NCBI RefSeq assembly: GCF_001907695.1
Contig: NZ_KV880638.1
Location: 868,882 to 932,881, forward strand
Direction of reading: 5' to 3'
Source: Thalassospira sp. TSL5-1
GTDB taxonomy: Bacteria > Pseudomonadota > Alphaproteobacteria > Rhodospirillales > Thalassospiraceae
DNA length: 64,000 nucleotides
Below are positions 35,033 through 44,722 of the stretch, piece by piece; position 1 is the stretch's first letter, and every line of letters begins with the position of its first letter. The notes under the pieces are model-generated. The model ran no database searches. It was not told where the DNA came from and saw nothing but the letters and a program-made list of their open reading frames with translations. The translations under genes and the position numbers were made by a program.

Positions 35033-36238
35033 GTGCGCGGAACCAAATTTCTGGAAGTCGGCCTGATAACTTTTTGCCAGTTGTTGGCATTGTCGCTGTG
35101 GTTTTCGGCAACGGCGGTGTTGCCGCAATTGCGGGCGGAGTTTCATTTGGGGGCCGTGCAATCCTCGCTTTTTACCAGTTCGGTGGTGATGGGCTTTATT
35201 TTGGGCACCCTGGCCAGTGCCTTTTTGGGGCTGGCGGACCGGCTGGACCCAAGGCGCTTTTTTGCCCTGTCTGCGCTGGTGGCGGGATGCGCCAATATGC
35301 TGATTTTGGCGGTGCCGGTGGATGGCATCGCGGTTATTTTCCTGCGTCTGTTAACCGGCATTTGTATGGCGGGAATTTATCCGATTGGCATGAAAATGGT
35401 GGCGACCTGGGCCAGGGGTGATACCGGGTTTCTGGTTGGTTTGCTGGTGGGGGCATTAACACTAGGGTCGGCTTTGCCACATTTATTTTCGGTGGCCCTG
35501 CCGCTGGACTGGCGGTTGGTGATGGTGGCGGCAAGTTGTTCGGCGTGGCTGGCGGCTTTGGGGGTTTTGTTTGTCAAACTGGGCGGCGCTGTTGGCCGGT
35601 CCCCCCGGTTTGATCCCCGTGCCGTGGGACATATCATTGCCAACAAGCCGCTGCGCCATGCCGGGTATGGCTATTTCGGCCATATGTGGGAACTTTATGC
35701 CATGTGGGGCTGGACGGGGCTGTTTCTGTTTCGCACCTATCAGGCCCGGGGCGTTGAAGATGCGTCGCTGTGGGCGGCCTTAACCACCTTTGCCATTATT
35801 GGCATTGGCGCGCTGGGCAGTTTGCTGGGCGGGATATGGGCCGACCGTTGGGGCCGCACCACCATTACCATTTCCGCCATGAGCATAAGCGGGTTATGTG
35901 CCCTGGTCACCGGCGCACTGGCATCGGCACCGATGCCGGTTTTGGTGATTGTTTGCCTGATCTGGGGCATTTCCGTGATTGCGGATTCCGCCCAGTTTTC
36001 TTCCTGCGTGATCGAACTGGCCGAACCGGACCATGTGGGCACGGCGTTGACCTTGCAAAATGCGGTGGGTTTTTTCATTGCCCTGGTTTCGATCCATCTG
36101 GTGCCTTTGGTCGCCGATGCCTTTGGCTGGTGGGCATCTTTCGCCATGCTGGCGATGGGTCCTGTGATGGGGGTTGTGGCAATGGCGCGCCTGCGGGCCA
36201 TGCCAGAGGCCCGAAAATTGGCCCAGGGACGGCGTTAG
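35033..36238 (+). CDS. MFS transporter (12-helix type)
   Basis: 401-residue inner-membrane permease of the major facilitator superfamily. Twelve hydrophobic segments can be counted. The loop between helices 2 and 3 reads GLADRLDPRRFF, a weak version of the MFS signature, and the symmetric loop is GGIWADRWGRTTI. It starts with GTG at 35033, behind a GGGGA-type site. It lies downstream of metC and may be co-transcribed. The general character resembles the CynX/NarK-like group, but no substrate can be assigned. Confidence 0.85.
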   Translation: MRGTKFLEVGLITFCQLLALSLWFSATAVLPQLRAEFHLGAVQSSLFTSSVVMGFILGTLASAFLGLADRLDPRRFFALSALVAGCANMLILAVPVDGIAVIFLRLLTGICMAGIYPIGMKMVATWARGDTGFLVGLLVGALTLGSALPHLFSVALPLDWRLVMVAASCSAWLAALGVLFVKLGGAVGRSPRFDPRAVGHIIANKPLRHAGYGYFGHMWELYAMWGWTGLFLFRTYQARGVEDASLWAALTTFAIIGIGALGSLLGGIWADRWGRTTITISAMSISGLCALVTGALASAPMPVLVIVCLIWGISVIADSAQFSSCVIELAEPDHVGTALTLQNAVGFFIALVSIHLVPLVADAFGWWASFAMLAMGPVMGVVAMARLRAMPEARKLAQGRR

Positions 36239-36322
36239 CCTTTCTTTTATATGGAAAAATCAGAAAAAATTATTGCCAGAAGGGCAAAAACAACGCTTTT
36301 TCATAGGTGATCAGGTTCACTT

Positions 36323-36378
36323 GACCCGTCCGGGTCTGCGCCCTAAGCAAGAAAAGTGCAGCGTGTGGGGTTTTCTTG
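36323..36378. promoter_or_regulatory. Leader hairpins upstream of the mrp operon
   Basis: Two inverted repeats lie 93-148 bases before mrpA: GACCCG-TC-CGGGTC (36323-36336) and CAAGAAAA with TTTTCTTG across a 15-base loop (36348-36378). They may be operators or RNA structures controlling the antiporter operon, or the second may end the MFS transcript. No T-run follows. Confidence 0.35.
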
Positions 36379-36470
36379 ACCACATTTCGCACAAATATTA
36401 GGTTCTGCCAGAATTTTCTTGCCGCGCGCGTCGGGGCGTTGCGTCATCTTCCTAAAAACAAGGGTCTTTC

Positions 36471-39338
36471 ATGAGTCTTACCCTCATTGTTTTGCTCCCC
36501 TTTCTTGGTGCGTTGTTACCAGCGATCTTGATAAGGGCCGGACGCAATACCTGCGCAACCGCGACCGGTGCGGTTACGCTGACGGCACTGATTTTGCTGG
36601 CCTCACTGGCACCGGCTGTTATGTCGGGCGAGGTTATTCACGTTCGTTATGAATGGCTGCCCGCATTGGGGCTGAATGTGAATTTCTTCCTCGACGGGTT
36701 GGGGTTGCTTTTTGCCACCCTGATTTTGGGGATCGGGCTGCTGATTATTATCTATGCCCGGTTTTACCTGTCCAAGAATGACCCGATGGGCCGGTTTTAT
36801 GTGTTCCTGCTATTGTTCCAGGGCGCAATGGTCGGCATTGTCACATCGGACAATATCCTGCTGTTGCTGATTTTCTGGGAACTGACCTCGCTTAGCTCGT
36901 TCCTTCTGATCGGTTACTGGAAACATCTGCCCGAAGGGCGACAGGGCGCGCGCATGGCGCTGACCGTCACCGGGGCCGGTGGGCTTTCCATGATTGCTGG
37001 CATGCTGATTTTGGGCCATGTCGTGGGCTCTTATGACATCAGCATGATTTTGCAGAATGGCGATCTGATCAAATCATCGCCGCTTTATGCCCTGGCAACG
37101 GTTTTGATTTTGCTGGGCTGTCTGACCAAATCAGCACAGTTTCCCTTCCATTTCTGGTTACCCCATGCGATGGCGGCGCCGACGCCTGTTTCGGCCTATC
37201 TGCATTCTGCCACAATGGTGAAGGCGGGCCTGTTTTTGATGGCGCGTTTGTGGCCGGTACTGTCGGGCACCGATGAATGGTTTTATATCGTTGCGACATC
37301 CGGCCTGATCACGATGGTGATGGGCGCCTGGATTGCCATGTTCAAGGATGACCTCAAAGGGCTTTTGGCCTATTCGACGGTCAGCCATTTGGGCCTTGTG
37401 ACGATGCTGTTTGGCTTTGGCACGCCGCTGGCGGCCGTGGCGGGTGTGTTTCACATCATCAACCATGCCACCTTCAAGGCAGCCCTGTTTATGACGGCAG
37501 GCATTATTGACCATGAAGCGGGCACGCGCAGCATTCGCCGCCTTGGCGGGCTTGCCAGCCTGATGCCGATTGCCGCCACCATTGGCATTATTGCGGCGGC
37601 ATCAATGGGCGGGACCCCGCCCTTTAACGGCTTCCTGTCCAAGGAAATGATGCTGGACCAGTCGCTGCATATGGCTTGGCTGGGTCAGGATTGGGTATTC
37701 CCGGTTCTGGTCACAGTTGGTGCGCTGTTTTCGGTGGCCTATTCCTTCCGGTTTATCGTGCATGTATTTTTTGGCCCGAAACAGAAGGAATATCCGCATC
37801 ATCCGCATGACCCGGGATTTGGCCTGTGGGGCCCGCCTGCGCTGTTGACCGTGCTGGTGGTGCTGATTGGCTTTTTCCCGGCAACTGTGGCCGGGCCGCT
37901 GGTGGAGGTCACGTCGCGTGCCGTGATTGGCGGGGCGTTGCCTGAATTCCACCTGGCCCTGTGGCATGGCTTTAATACGCCGTTACTGTTAAGCGCGATT
38001 GCGATTATCGGTGGCCTGTTGTTGCTGTGGCGCCATGCGGGCCTAATGAATGCGACCAAAAATCTGTCGCGGCCCGAAGCCAAGGCCATGTTTGACTGCT
38101 TCATTCAAAAGGTCGTCGCCCTGTCGCGCGGTGTGACCGATCTGTTCCATCGCGGGTCGTTGCAGTTTTATCTGGCAATCATGCTTTTGGCGGCTGTCGC
38201 CATTGGCTTCACCGGCTTTTTCACCCATGACGGTTTCATGCCGGGCACGCGTGAATTGCTGCCGGTCAGTATACCGGTGGTGATTGGTTGGGCATTGCTG
38301 ATGCTGACCTGTGCGGCAACGCTGATCTTGCACTACAACCGGTTGCTGGTTCTGCTGTTTGTCGGCGTGATTGGCCTGATCGTCTCGCTGGGCTTTATTT
38401 ACCTGTCGGCCCCGGACCTGGCCCTGACACAGATCTCGGTGGAAGTTGTCACCGTGATTCTGATGTTGCTGGCCCTGAATATTCTGCCCAAGGAAACCCC
38501 GAGGGAAAGCACCTCGGGCCGTCGTTTCCGCGATATTTTGATCGCGGTGGTGGCAGGCCTGGGGATGGGCGGTGCCGTTTGGGCGGTGATGACGCGCGAT
38601 GGCGTGACGATTGCTGATTATTACCTGCAAAATTCGGTATTGCAGGGCGGCGGGCATAACGTTGTGAACGTTATTCTGGTCGATTTCCGTGGTTACGATA
38701 CCTTTGGCGAAATTACGGTGCTGGGTATTGCCGCCCTGACGATTTTCGCCCTGATCGAAAGTGTTGCGAGCGGCAAGGCCGCCGAAAGGCTGGCGAACTG
38801 GGTGAAGGATCATCGTGAATCGGCTGAACGCCACCCGCTGATGATGGTGATTGCAACACGGGTGATGCTGCCGCTGTCATTGATGGTGGGGGTCTATATC
38901 TTCCTGCGTGGTCATAACGAACCGGGTGGCGGCTTTATTGCCGGTCTGGTCGTGTCCATTGCCCTGATCATGCAATATATGGCCTCGGGCTTTGGCTGGA
39001 CCCAGAATCGTATGCGCGCCAATTACCATGCGATGATTTCCCTTGGTGTGATTGCGGCGGCCATTACCGGCATGGCATCCTGGGTTTTGGGTTATCCCTT
39101 CCTGACCAGCACGTTTGGGCATTTCCATATTCCGTTCATTGGCGATATCGAACTGGCCAGTGCGATGGGCTTTGACCTTGGCGTGTTCCTGACCGTGGTG
39201 GGGGCGGTGATGCTGGCCCTTGCCAAACTCTCGCAGGTGGAACGCATGGCCGAACATAGCGACATCAATACCGAACCGATGGACCATGATCCATCCACGG
39301 CACGTCCCCTGTCGTCGCCACAGCGAAACGAGGTCTGA
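36471..39338 (+). CDS. mrpA: Multisubunit Na+(cation)/H+ antiporter subunit A (fused A/B)
   Basis: 955-residue polytopic protein, largest subunit of the Mrp antiporter, which exchanges cytoplasmic Na+ or K+ for external H+. The N-terminal part is homologous to complex I NuoL: SAQFPFHFWLPHAMAAPTPVSAYLHSATMVKAG near residue 225 is diagnostic. The C-terminal quarter contains the MrpA-specific DUF4040 region and then a MrpB-like domain (MLPLSLMVGVYIFLRGHNEPGGGFIAGL near 805). No separate mrpB gene exists, so A and B are fused as in group 2 mrp operons of many Proteobacteria. mrpC follows after four bases. Confidence 0.96.
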   Translation: MSLTLIVLLPFLGALLPAILIRAGRNTCATATGAVTLTALILLASLAPAVMSGEVIHVRYEWLPALGLNVNFFLDGLGLLFATLILGIGLLIIIYARFYLSKNDPMGRFYVFLLLFQGAMVGIVTSDNILLLLIFWELTSLSSFLLIGYWKHLPEGRQGARMALTVTGAGGLSMIAGMLILGHVVGSYDISMILQNGDLIKSSPLYALATVLILLGCLTKSAQFPFHFWLPHAMAAPTPVSAYLHSATMVKAGLFLMARLWPVLSGTDEWFYIVATSGLITMVMGAWIAMFKDDLKGLLAYSTVSHLGLVTMLFGFGTPLAAVAGVFHIINHATFKAALFMTAGIIDHEAGTRSIRRLGGLASLMPIAATIGIIAAASMGGTPPFNGFLSKEMMLDQSLHMAWLGQDWVFPVLVTVGALFSVAYSFRFIVHVFFGPKQKEYPHHPHDPGFGLWGPPALLTVLVVLIGFFPATVAGPLVEVTSRAVIGGALPEFHLALWHGFNTPLLLSAIAIIGGLLLLWRHAGLMNATKNLSRPEAKAMFDCFIQKVVALSRGVTDLFHRGSLQFYLAIMLLAAVAIGFTGFFTHDGFMPGTRELLPVSIPVVIGWALLMLTCAATLILHYNRLLVLLFVGVIGLIVSLGFIYLSAPDLALTQISVEVVTVILMLLALNILPKETPRESTSGRRFRDILIAVVAGLGMGGAVWAVMTRDGVTIADYYLQNSVLQGGGHNVVNVILVDFRGYDTFGEITVLGIAALTIFALIESVASGKAAERLANWVKDHRESAERHPLMMVIATRVMLPLSLMVGVYIFLRGHNEPGGGFIAGLVVSIALIMQYMASGFGWTQNRMRANYHAMISLGVIAAAITGMASWVLGYPFLTSTFGHFHIPFIGDIELASAMGFDLGVFLTVVGAVMLALAKLSQVERMAEHSDINTEPMDHDPSTARPLSSPQRNEV

Positions 39339-39342
39339 TATC

Positions 39343-39696
39343 ATGGAGTTTCTGGTAGCAAGTAGTATCGGCCTTCTAAGCGCATGTGGTGTTTACATGC
39401 TGTTGCGCGGAAGGACCTTTCCCGTGGTGATCGGATTGTCGCTGCTGTCCTATGCGGTAAACGTATTTTTGTTTGCGATGGGGCGTTTGCAGGTGGATAT
39501 GCCGCCGATCCTGAGCGACACCGCGACCGGTTATACCGACCCGCTGCCCCAGGCGCTGGTTTTAACCGCGATTGTGATTTCCTTTGGCATGACGGCCGTG
39601 ATCGTGGTGCTGGCATTGCGCACCTATCTTGAAATTGGCAATGACCATGTTGATGGCCTGCCCGGCGAACCGACTGATTCCGGAGAAACGAAATAA
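39343..39696 (+). CDS. mrpC: Mrp antiporter subunit C
   Basis: 117-residue NuoK-like three-helix membrane subunit of the Mrp complex. LLSACGVYMLLRGRTFPVVIGLSLLSYAVNVFLFAMG is characteristic, and the conserved DPLPQALVLTAIVISFGMTA stretch lies near residue 65. The frame extends upstream into mrpA, but the ATG at 39343 gives the family length. The last base of its stop is the first base of the mrpD start. Confidence 0.95.
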   Translation: MEFLVASSIGLLSACGVYMLLRGRTFPVVIGLSLLSYAVNVFLFAMGRLQVDMPPILSDTATGYTDPLPQALVLTAIVISFGMTAVIVVLALRTYLEIGNDHVDGLPGEPTDSGETK

Positions 39697-41252
39697 TGGG
39701 TAACTGGATGATCGTTCCCGTCGTGCTGCCTTTGATCGTGGGGGCACTGACTGTTTTGGCGGTCCGTCATGACCTGATATTGCAGCGCGTTTTTTCGGCA
39801 TTCACAGTGGTTGGTTTGCTGGCCGTCTCGATTGCCCTGGTGTTTCATGCCGCCCATACCGGGCCGGAAATGTATGCGCTGGGCAATTGGCCGACCCCGT
39901 TTGGCATCGTGCTGGTGTTGGACCGTCTGTCGGCGATGATGGTGCTGTTAACCTCCATCCTGGCGGCTATTGTCTGGTTTTATGCGTCCCGTGAATGGGA
40001 CAAGCGTGGCAAGCATTTTCATGCCCTGTTCCAGTTCCAGCTGATGGGGATCAATGGCGCGTTTCTGACCGGCGACTTCTTTAACCTGTTCGTGTTTTTT
40101 GAAGTTCTGCTGATTGCATCTTATGGGCTGATGCTGCATGGGGCAGGCGGCGAACGCCTGAAGGCCGGGATGCAGTACATTATTGTCAACCTGACCGGTT
40201 CCAGCCTGTTTCTGATTGGTGTTGGCCTGATTTATTCTGTCACCGGCACGCTGAATATGGCTGACCTGGCCCTGAAGGTGCCGCTGGTGCCCGATAGTGA
40301 CCTGGCCTTGCTCAAGGCGGGAGCCTTGATCCTGTTTTTGGTGTTTTGTATCAAGGCGGCAATGGTGCCAATGCACTTCTGGCTGCCGGGTACTTATGCC
40401 AATGCACCGGCCCCGGTGGCGGCCCTGTTTGCCATTATGACCAAGGTGGGGGCTTATTCCATCCTGCGGCTGTATTCGCTGGCTTTTGGCGGGTCGGCGG
40501 GCGACCTTTCATGGCTGGTTGCACCTTACCTGCTGCCTGCCGCGATTGTGACGCTGGTGGTTGGCATGGTCGGGGTTGTTGCCGCACGCTATGTAACCCA
40601 GATGGTGGCCTTTGCCGTGGTGGGCTCGATGGGAACATTGATGATTTCAATTTCCCTGTTCACACCTGCATCGGTGGCGGCGGGCCTTTATTACATGCTG
40701 CATTCCACCTTTGCCGGTGCAGCCCTGTTTCTGATTGCCGATCTTATCATTTCGCGGCGCGGGCAATTTGGCGGCAGTTTGCATGCCGCTCCGGAAATTC
40801 GTCAAAGCGGCCTGATCGCGGCCCTGTTTTTCATGGGGGCGATTGCAATGGCAAGTCTGCCGCCGCTTTCGGGCTTTTTGGGGAAATTGCAAATCCTGAG
40901 CGCATCGCAGAATTCTCCCCATATGATCTGGATATGGGCGGTGATTTTGGGCACGTCGTTTCTTAATATTATCGGCTTTGGCCGGGCGGGCAGTGTACTG
41001 TTTTGGAAAAGTTCTGCCATCGAAGGCGACATTCAAACCGCATCCGACCAGACCTTTCCGCACCAGACCATTATTGCTGCAGGCATGATGCTGGCAATGC
41101 TGGTTGCCTTAACGGTGTTTGCCGGGCCGGTAACGGGGTATTTGCATGATACCAGTGCCGAGCTGTTTGATACATCCGGCTATATTCGTGCGGTGATGGG
41201 GGCTGATACCCCTGTTGCCGAAGTCACCACCGTTGCGCCATTTGCACAATAA
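39696..41252 (+). CDS. mrpD: Mrp antiporter subunit D
   Basis: 518-residue NuoN/NuoM-like antiporter subunit with about 14 helices. It takes part in proton translocation in the Mrp complex. Characteristic are FNLFVFFEVLLIASYGLMLHG near residue 130, the lysine segment KAAMVPMHFWLPGTYANAPAPVAALFAIMTKVGAYSI near 220, and ASLPPLSGFLGKLQIL near 385. The start overlaps the mrpC stop by one base. Confidence 0.96.
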   Translation: MGNWMIVPVVLPLIVGALTVLAVRHDLILQRVFSAFTVVGLLAVSIALVFHAAHTGPEMYALGNWPTPFGIVLVLDRLSAMMVLLTSILAAIVWFYASREWDKRGKHFHALFQFQLMGINGAFLTGDFFNLFVFFEVLLIASYGLMLHGAGGERLKAGMQYIIVNLTGSSLFLIGVGLIYSVTGTLNMADLALKVPLVPDSDLALLKAGALILFLVFCIKAAMVPMHFWLPGTYANAPAPVAALFAIMTKVGAYSILRLYSLAFGGSAGDLSWLVAPYLLPAAIVTLVVGMVGVVAARYVTQMVAFAVVGSMGTLMISISLFTPASVAAGLYYMLHSTFAGAALFLIADLIISRRGQFGGSLHAAPEIRQSGLIAALFFMGAIAMASLPPLSGFLGKLQILSASQNSPHMIWIWAVILGTSFLNIIGFGRAGSVLFWKSSAIEGDIQTASDQTFPHQTIIAAGMMLAMLVALTVFAGPVTGYLHDTSAELFDTSGYIRAVMGADTPVAEVTTVAPFAQ

Positions 41253-41270
41253 GCAGCAGAAAGGACAGTG

Positions 41271-41765
41271 ATGATGTTGAAACGTTATCTTCCCCACCCG
41301 CTGCTCAGTTTGGCCCTGGTTGGTATCTGGGTAATGCTGGCCAACGAGATTTCGGTTGGTACCGTGCTTTTTGCCGTGATCCTTGCGGTGATCATTCCCC
41401 TGATCAGCCAGAGCTTTTGGCCGGGGCGGCCCAAGGTTGGCAATATCTGGGCGATTTGCGAATATGGGCTGATCGTTTTGTGGGACATTCTGGTCGCCAA
41501 TGTCGTGGTGGCGGGGCTTGTGCTGTTTCGCAAGGCCGACAGTCTGCAACCGGCCAGTGTGACCGTGCCGCTGGATTTGACATCGCCCGAGGCGATTACC
41601 GCGCTTGCCGGGACCATTACCATGACGCCAGGTACCGTAACGGTGGATTTATCCCGTGATGCCCGCTCGCTTCTGGTGCATTGCCTGCATGCGCCGGACC
41701 CGCAGAGTGTCGTTGACGATATCAAATCGCGCTACGAACGCCGTTTGAAGGAGATTTTCGAATGA
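41271..41765 (+). CDS. mrpE: Mrp antiporter subunit E
   Basis: 164-residue subunit with two N-terminal helices and a cytoplasmic domain. The conserved ALAGTITMTPGTVTVDLSRDARSLLVHCL segment near residue 110 is diagnostic of MrpE. ATG at 41271 is preferred; GTG at 41268 and ATG at 41274 are equally in frame behind AAGGA at 41261-41265. It overlaps mrpF by four bases. Confidence 0.95.
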   Translation: MMLKRYLPHPLLSLALVGIWVMLANEISVGTVLFAVILAVIIPLISQSFWPGRPKVGNIWAICEYGLIVLWDILVANVVVAGLVLFRKADSLQPASVTVPLDLTSPEAITALAGTITMTPGTVTVDLSRDARSLLVHCLHAPDPQSVVDDIKSRYERRLKEIFE

Positions 41766-42031
41766 TTGAATATGCCCTGAACTTTGCGTTTGTCTGCGCA
41801 GGCCTGGCGTTGCTGATCAATCTGTGGCGTTTGTCCTTTGGGCCGACCATTGCCGACCGCGTGCTGGCGGTTGATACGATGGCGATTAACGGCATTGCGC
41901 TTCTGGTGCTCTATGGCATTGGCCGGGCCACATCGATGTATTTCGAGGCGGCTTTGCTGTTTGCGATGGTTGGTTTTGTCTCCACCGTGGCTTATTGCAA
42001 GTTCGTCCTGCGCGGCGACATCATCGAATAG
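41762..42031 (+). CDS. mrpF: Mrp antiporter subunit F
   Basis: 89-residue three-helix membrane subunit of the Mrp complex. The family segment LSFGPTIADRVLAVDTMAINGIALLVLYGI is clear. It is coupled to mrpE by ATGA overlap and precedes mrpG by about ten bases. Confidence 0.95.
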   Translation: MIEYALNFAFVCAGLALLINLWRLSFGPTIADRVLAVDTMAINGIALLVLYGIGRATSMYFEAALLFAMVGFVSTVAYCKFVLRGDIIE

Positions 42032-42042
42032 GAATGGATGTG

Positions 42043-42444
42043 ATGGAATTTGTTGTTGAACTCGTCATTTCCGTTTTGATCGTTATCGGGGGCCTGTTTA
42101 CCCTGATCGGGTCGTTCGGTCTGGTGAAGCTGCCCAATCTTTTGATGCGCCTGCATGCGCCGACCAAGGCAACGACGGTTGGGGTTGGGGCCATCCTGAT
42201 TGCATCGATGCTGTTTTTCTGGATCGAGCGTGGCACCTTTACCATTCATGAATTGCTGATCACGATTTTCCTGTTTTTGACAGCGCCGATCACGGCCAAC
42301 TTGATCGGCAAGGCCTATTTGCTGCGCCATATTGATCCTAAGGATGAATTGCCCCACACCGGCGAAAGCGAGGGTTGGGCGACATTTGACCCGCGGAACC
42401 CCGAAGAACCGCCCAAAGATCCTGGCAAATTGCCGCAGGATTAA
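42043..42444 (+). CDS. mrpG: Mrp antiporter subunit G
   Basis: 133-residue last subunit of the Mrp complex with three helices. IGSFGLVKLPNLLMRLHAPTKATTVGVG near residue 24 is diagnostic. The C-terminal tail of about 35 residues is acidic and Pro-rich (GWATFDPRNPEEPPKDPGK). The ATG at 42043 lies behind AGGA; an in-frame ATG nine bases earlier is possible. A terminator follows at 42481-42514, ending the operon. Confidence 0.93.
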   Translation: MEFVVELVISVLIVIGGLFTLIGSFGLVKLPNLLMRLHAPTKATTVGVGAILIASMLFFWIERGTFTIHELLITIFLFLTAPITANLIGKAYLLRHIDPKDELPHTGESEGWATFDPRNPEEPPKDPGKLPQD

Positions 42445-42480
42445 CAGGTTGCGGTTTAGGTGTGCAGGGATGAAAATAAC

Positions 42481-42514
42481 AAACACCGGTTCTGGCGACA
42501 GGGCCGGTGTTTTT
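42481..42514 (+). terminator. Intrinsic terminator of the mrp operon
   Basis: AAACACCGG and CCGGTGTTT arms (42481-42489 and 42504-42512) with T-rich continuation, about 40 bases after the mrpG stop. Confidence 0.8.
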
Positions 42515-42647
42515 GTTGATGTCGGCTTCTGTCATGACGTTTGCATCGGTCGGGCGTTTCGATAAAACCCTAAGGAGTGGTTTTTGCTATGCTGTGTCAA
42601 AAGTGCTTGGCGAAAGACAAAACCACAAATGCAAGGGAGCATTCGAT

Positions 42648-43040
42648 ATGACCGTGCTTAGCCACATTACTTTGGGAACCAATGACAAGGCTCGTTCAGC
42701 CAGGTTTTACGATGCGGTTTTAGGGGCCATCGGCTTTGAACGCCTGCCCAAGCCCCCCGAAAAACCGCTGGCTTATGAGCGTGGTGGCGAGATGCCAACG
42801 ATTTACATTTACAGCCCCGAAGATGGTCGCCCAGCGACGTGGGGCAACGGCACCCATATCGCCTTTATTGCTGATCGGCGCGAACAGGTGCGTGCCTTTC
42901 ATGAACAGGCATTGCAAAACGGCGGGATGAGCGAAGGCGAACCGGGCGAACGCCCGCATTATGGGCCGGATTATTATGCCGCCTATATACGTGACCCGGA
43001 TGGCAATAAATTGCAGGCAGTTTGTTACGGGTCCGAATAA
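42648..43040 (+). CDS. VOC-family protein (glyoxalase/bleomycin resistance-like)
   Basis: 130-residue single-domain protein of the vicinal oxygen chelate fold. The typical opening LSHITLGTNDKARSARFYDAVLGAIGF and closing PDYYAAYIRDPDGNKLQAVCYG are seen, with His in SHITLG as a probable metal ligand. The start is at 42648 behind AGGGAG. A monocistronic unit between the mrp operon and rnhB. Function not predictable; related proteins are often annotated as glyoxalase- or lactoylglutathione-lyase-like. Confidence 0.88.
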   Translation: MTVLSHITLGTNDKARSARFYDAVLGAIGFERLPKPPEKPLAYERGGEMPTIYIYSPEDGRPATWGNGTHIAFIADRREQVRAFHEQALQNGGMSEGEPGERPHYGPDYYAAYIRDPDGNKLQAVCYGSE

Positions 43041-43163
43041 GCTGCGGGCATTTGTGCGCTTAAACGCACTGTTTTCCAGACCATACCCCGTGATATGAGG
43101 GGGCGGGCAATAAGGGGGCTGAAGAGGCCAGCCAGCCCGGAAGACAAAGCGCAAGACAGGTAG

Positions 43164-43793
43164 ATGACGGGCATGCCCGACTTTGCAATTGAAGACCAGT
43201 ATCGCGGTATTATTGCCGGGATCGACGAGGTAGGGCGCGGGCCACTGGCCGGGCCGGTGGTGGCTGCTGCTGTTGTATTGCCGCGTGATGATGCGCGCAT
43301 TGGCGATTTATACAGCCTGCTAAATGACTCCAAAAAGCTGTCAGCCAAAAAGCGCGATCTGCTGGCTGCGCGCATTATGGAATGTGCCCGTGTTGGTATT
43401 GGCGCGGCTTCGGTACGCGAGATTGACCGCATCAATATTTTGCAGGCAACCTATGTTGCCATGCGCCGGGCCGTGGCGCGCCTGCCGAACTTGCCTGATC
43501 AGGCGCTGGTCGATGGCAACCGGGACCCGGGGTTGCCATGCCCGGTGCAAACCGTGGTCAAGGGCGATAGCAAGTCGCTGTCGATTGCAGCGGCATCGAT
43601 TGTTGCCAAGGTGGTGCGTGACCGTGCCATGGCCCGCCTTGCGGTGCGTTATCCCCATTATGGCTGGGAAGGGAATGCCGGTTATGGGGTGAAAAAGCAC
43701 ATGGCTGGTTTAAATGATGCCGGGCCGACGGTGCATCATCGTCGCAGTTTCAAACCTGTTGCCCTGTTGTTCGAGGCATTGGAGCAGGCCTGA
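43164..43793 (+). CDS. rnhB: Ribonuclease HII
   Basis: 209-residue cytosolic enzyme that cleaves RNA in RNA-DNA hybrids and at single ribonucleotides in DNA. The catalytic acidic residues are in place: GIDEVGRGPLAGPVV near residue 16, ALVDGNRDP near 115 and VAKVVRDRAM near 145. Length is normal. It ends five bases before the convergent acyl-ACP thioesterase gene. Confidence 0.97.
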   Translation: MTGMPDFAIEDQYRGIIAGIDEVGRGPLAGPVVAAAVVLPRDDARIGDLYSLLNDSKKLSAKKRDLLAARIMECARVGIGAASVREIDRINILQATYVAMRRAVARLPNLPDQALVDGNRDPGLPCPVQTVVKGDSKSLSIAAASIVAKVVRDRAMARLAVRYPHYGWEGNAGYGVKKHMAGLNDAGPTVHHRRSFKPVALLFEALEQA

Positions 43794-43798
43794 AGGTT

Positions 43799-44593
43799 TT
43801 AGCGCATGACTCTGGCGCGGACGAGATCGGTTGTTACGGACTGACCTGCCGCATCGGTATTTTCGATACGGGAAATCGCGGCATAATCGTTGGTCTGGCG
43901 GATCATGACACGGTCATGCTGGCGGCATTCGGTCCGGAACTGGATATCAATGCCTTTTGGCTGAAAATCGGCAAGGCCGTTATTGGTTGTTCCCAATATC
44001 CATTGCATCAGCCTGACATTATTGACATGCCCGTAAATATCCAGGTCCGATGCCTGGGCGATGATGCTGTTTCGAGAGATCAGGTCTTCGGGGGGTGATG
44101 CCGGCCGTGATGAGGCATCAATCAGCTTGGGGCCGGGGGGCTCTGGCAGACGTTCCACCAGCCAGTCTGGCCAGCGGGCAGCACGCCGCTGTTTAAGGTC
44201 GAACAAGGCCCAGAAGCTTTGTGCAACGGCGCAAATATCGCCTTTTTCGTCAAACAGGCGCCAGTCGCGGCTTGCCATGCGATGCGCAAAGCCCGACGGC
44301 CATGTTTCAAGGTGCAGGGTTTCGCCATTGCTCGGGTAATGATGCACCATGATGACCATGCGTGCCAAAACCCACGCAACACCTTGCGCAACCGTATCAT
44401 CATAGGCCAGTTGCAGGTCTTTTGCCCCCCAACCGGCGGAATCCTGCATGTAGTCGGCCAGGGCGGGCAGGGTGGCGCGGCCATTTGCGCCAATTTCGGA
44501 ATAACGCACCCGATAATGGCCCTGCCATCCGCAATTTTCGGGCATTGGGGCCTGTGCAATTTGGGACCAGTCCGGGATCATGACGGTTTCCAT
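43799..44593 (-). CDS. Acyl-ACP thioesterase (FAT family)
   Basis: 264-residue cytosolic double-hotdog thioesterase, expected to release fatty acids from acyl-carrier protein. The N-terminal hotdog has HYRVRYSEIGANGRATLPALADYMQDSAGWGAKDLQL. The second hotdog contains the segment ASDLDIYGHVNNVRLMQWIL near residue 190, with the catalytic Asn/His of this family. The start at 44593 is the first good ATG; a second lies 12 bases inside. Confidence 0.88.
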   Translation of the reverse strand: METVMIPDWSQIAQAPMPENCGWQGHYRVRYSEIGANGRATLPALADYMQDSAGWGAKDLQLAYDDTVAQGVAWVLARMVIMVHHYPSNGETLHLETWPSGFAHRMASRDWRLFDEKGDICAVAQSFWALFDLKQRRAARWPDWLVERLPEPPGPKLIDASSRPASPPEDLISRNSIIAQASDLDIYGHVNNVRLMQWILGTTNNGLADFQPKGIDIQFRTECRQHDRVMIRQTNDYAAISRIENTDAAGQSVTTDLVRARVMR

Positions 44594-44722
44594 ATCCTTC
44601 CAAAGCCTGGATTATCACATTACCATAGGCAGGCAATGCCTGGGCTGCAATGCGCCATACGGATACGGGCCGGTATTATCCGGACAGGTCGGATAGGTGA
44701 AGACTGCAAGCCCGTTACGGGA

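Noticed and set aside
38043..38834. 263-codon minus-strand frame opposite mrpA
   Set aside because: Gln/His-rich composition typical of the reverse complement of a membrane-protein gene; the mrp operon is unambiguous.
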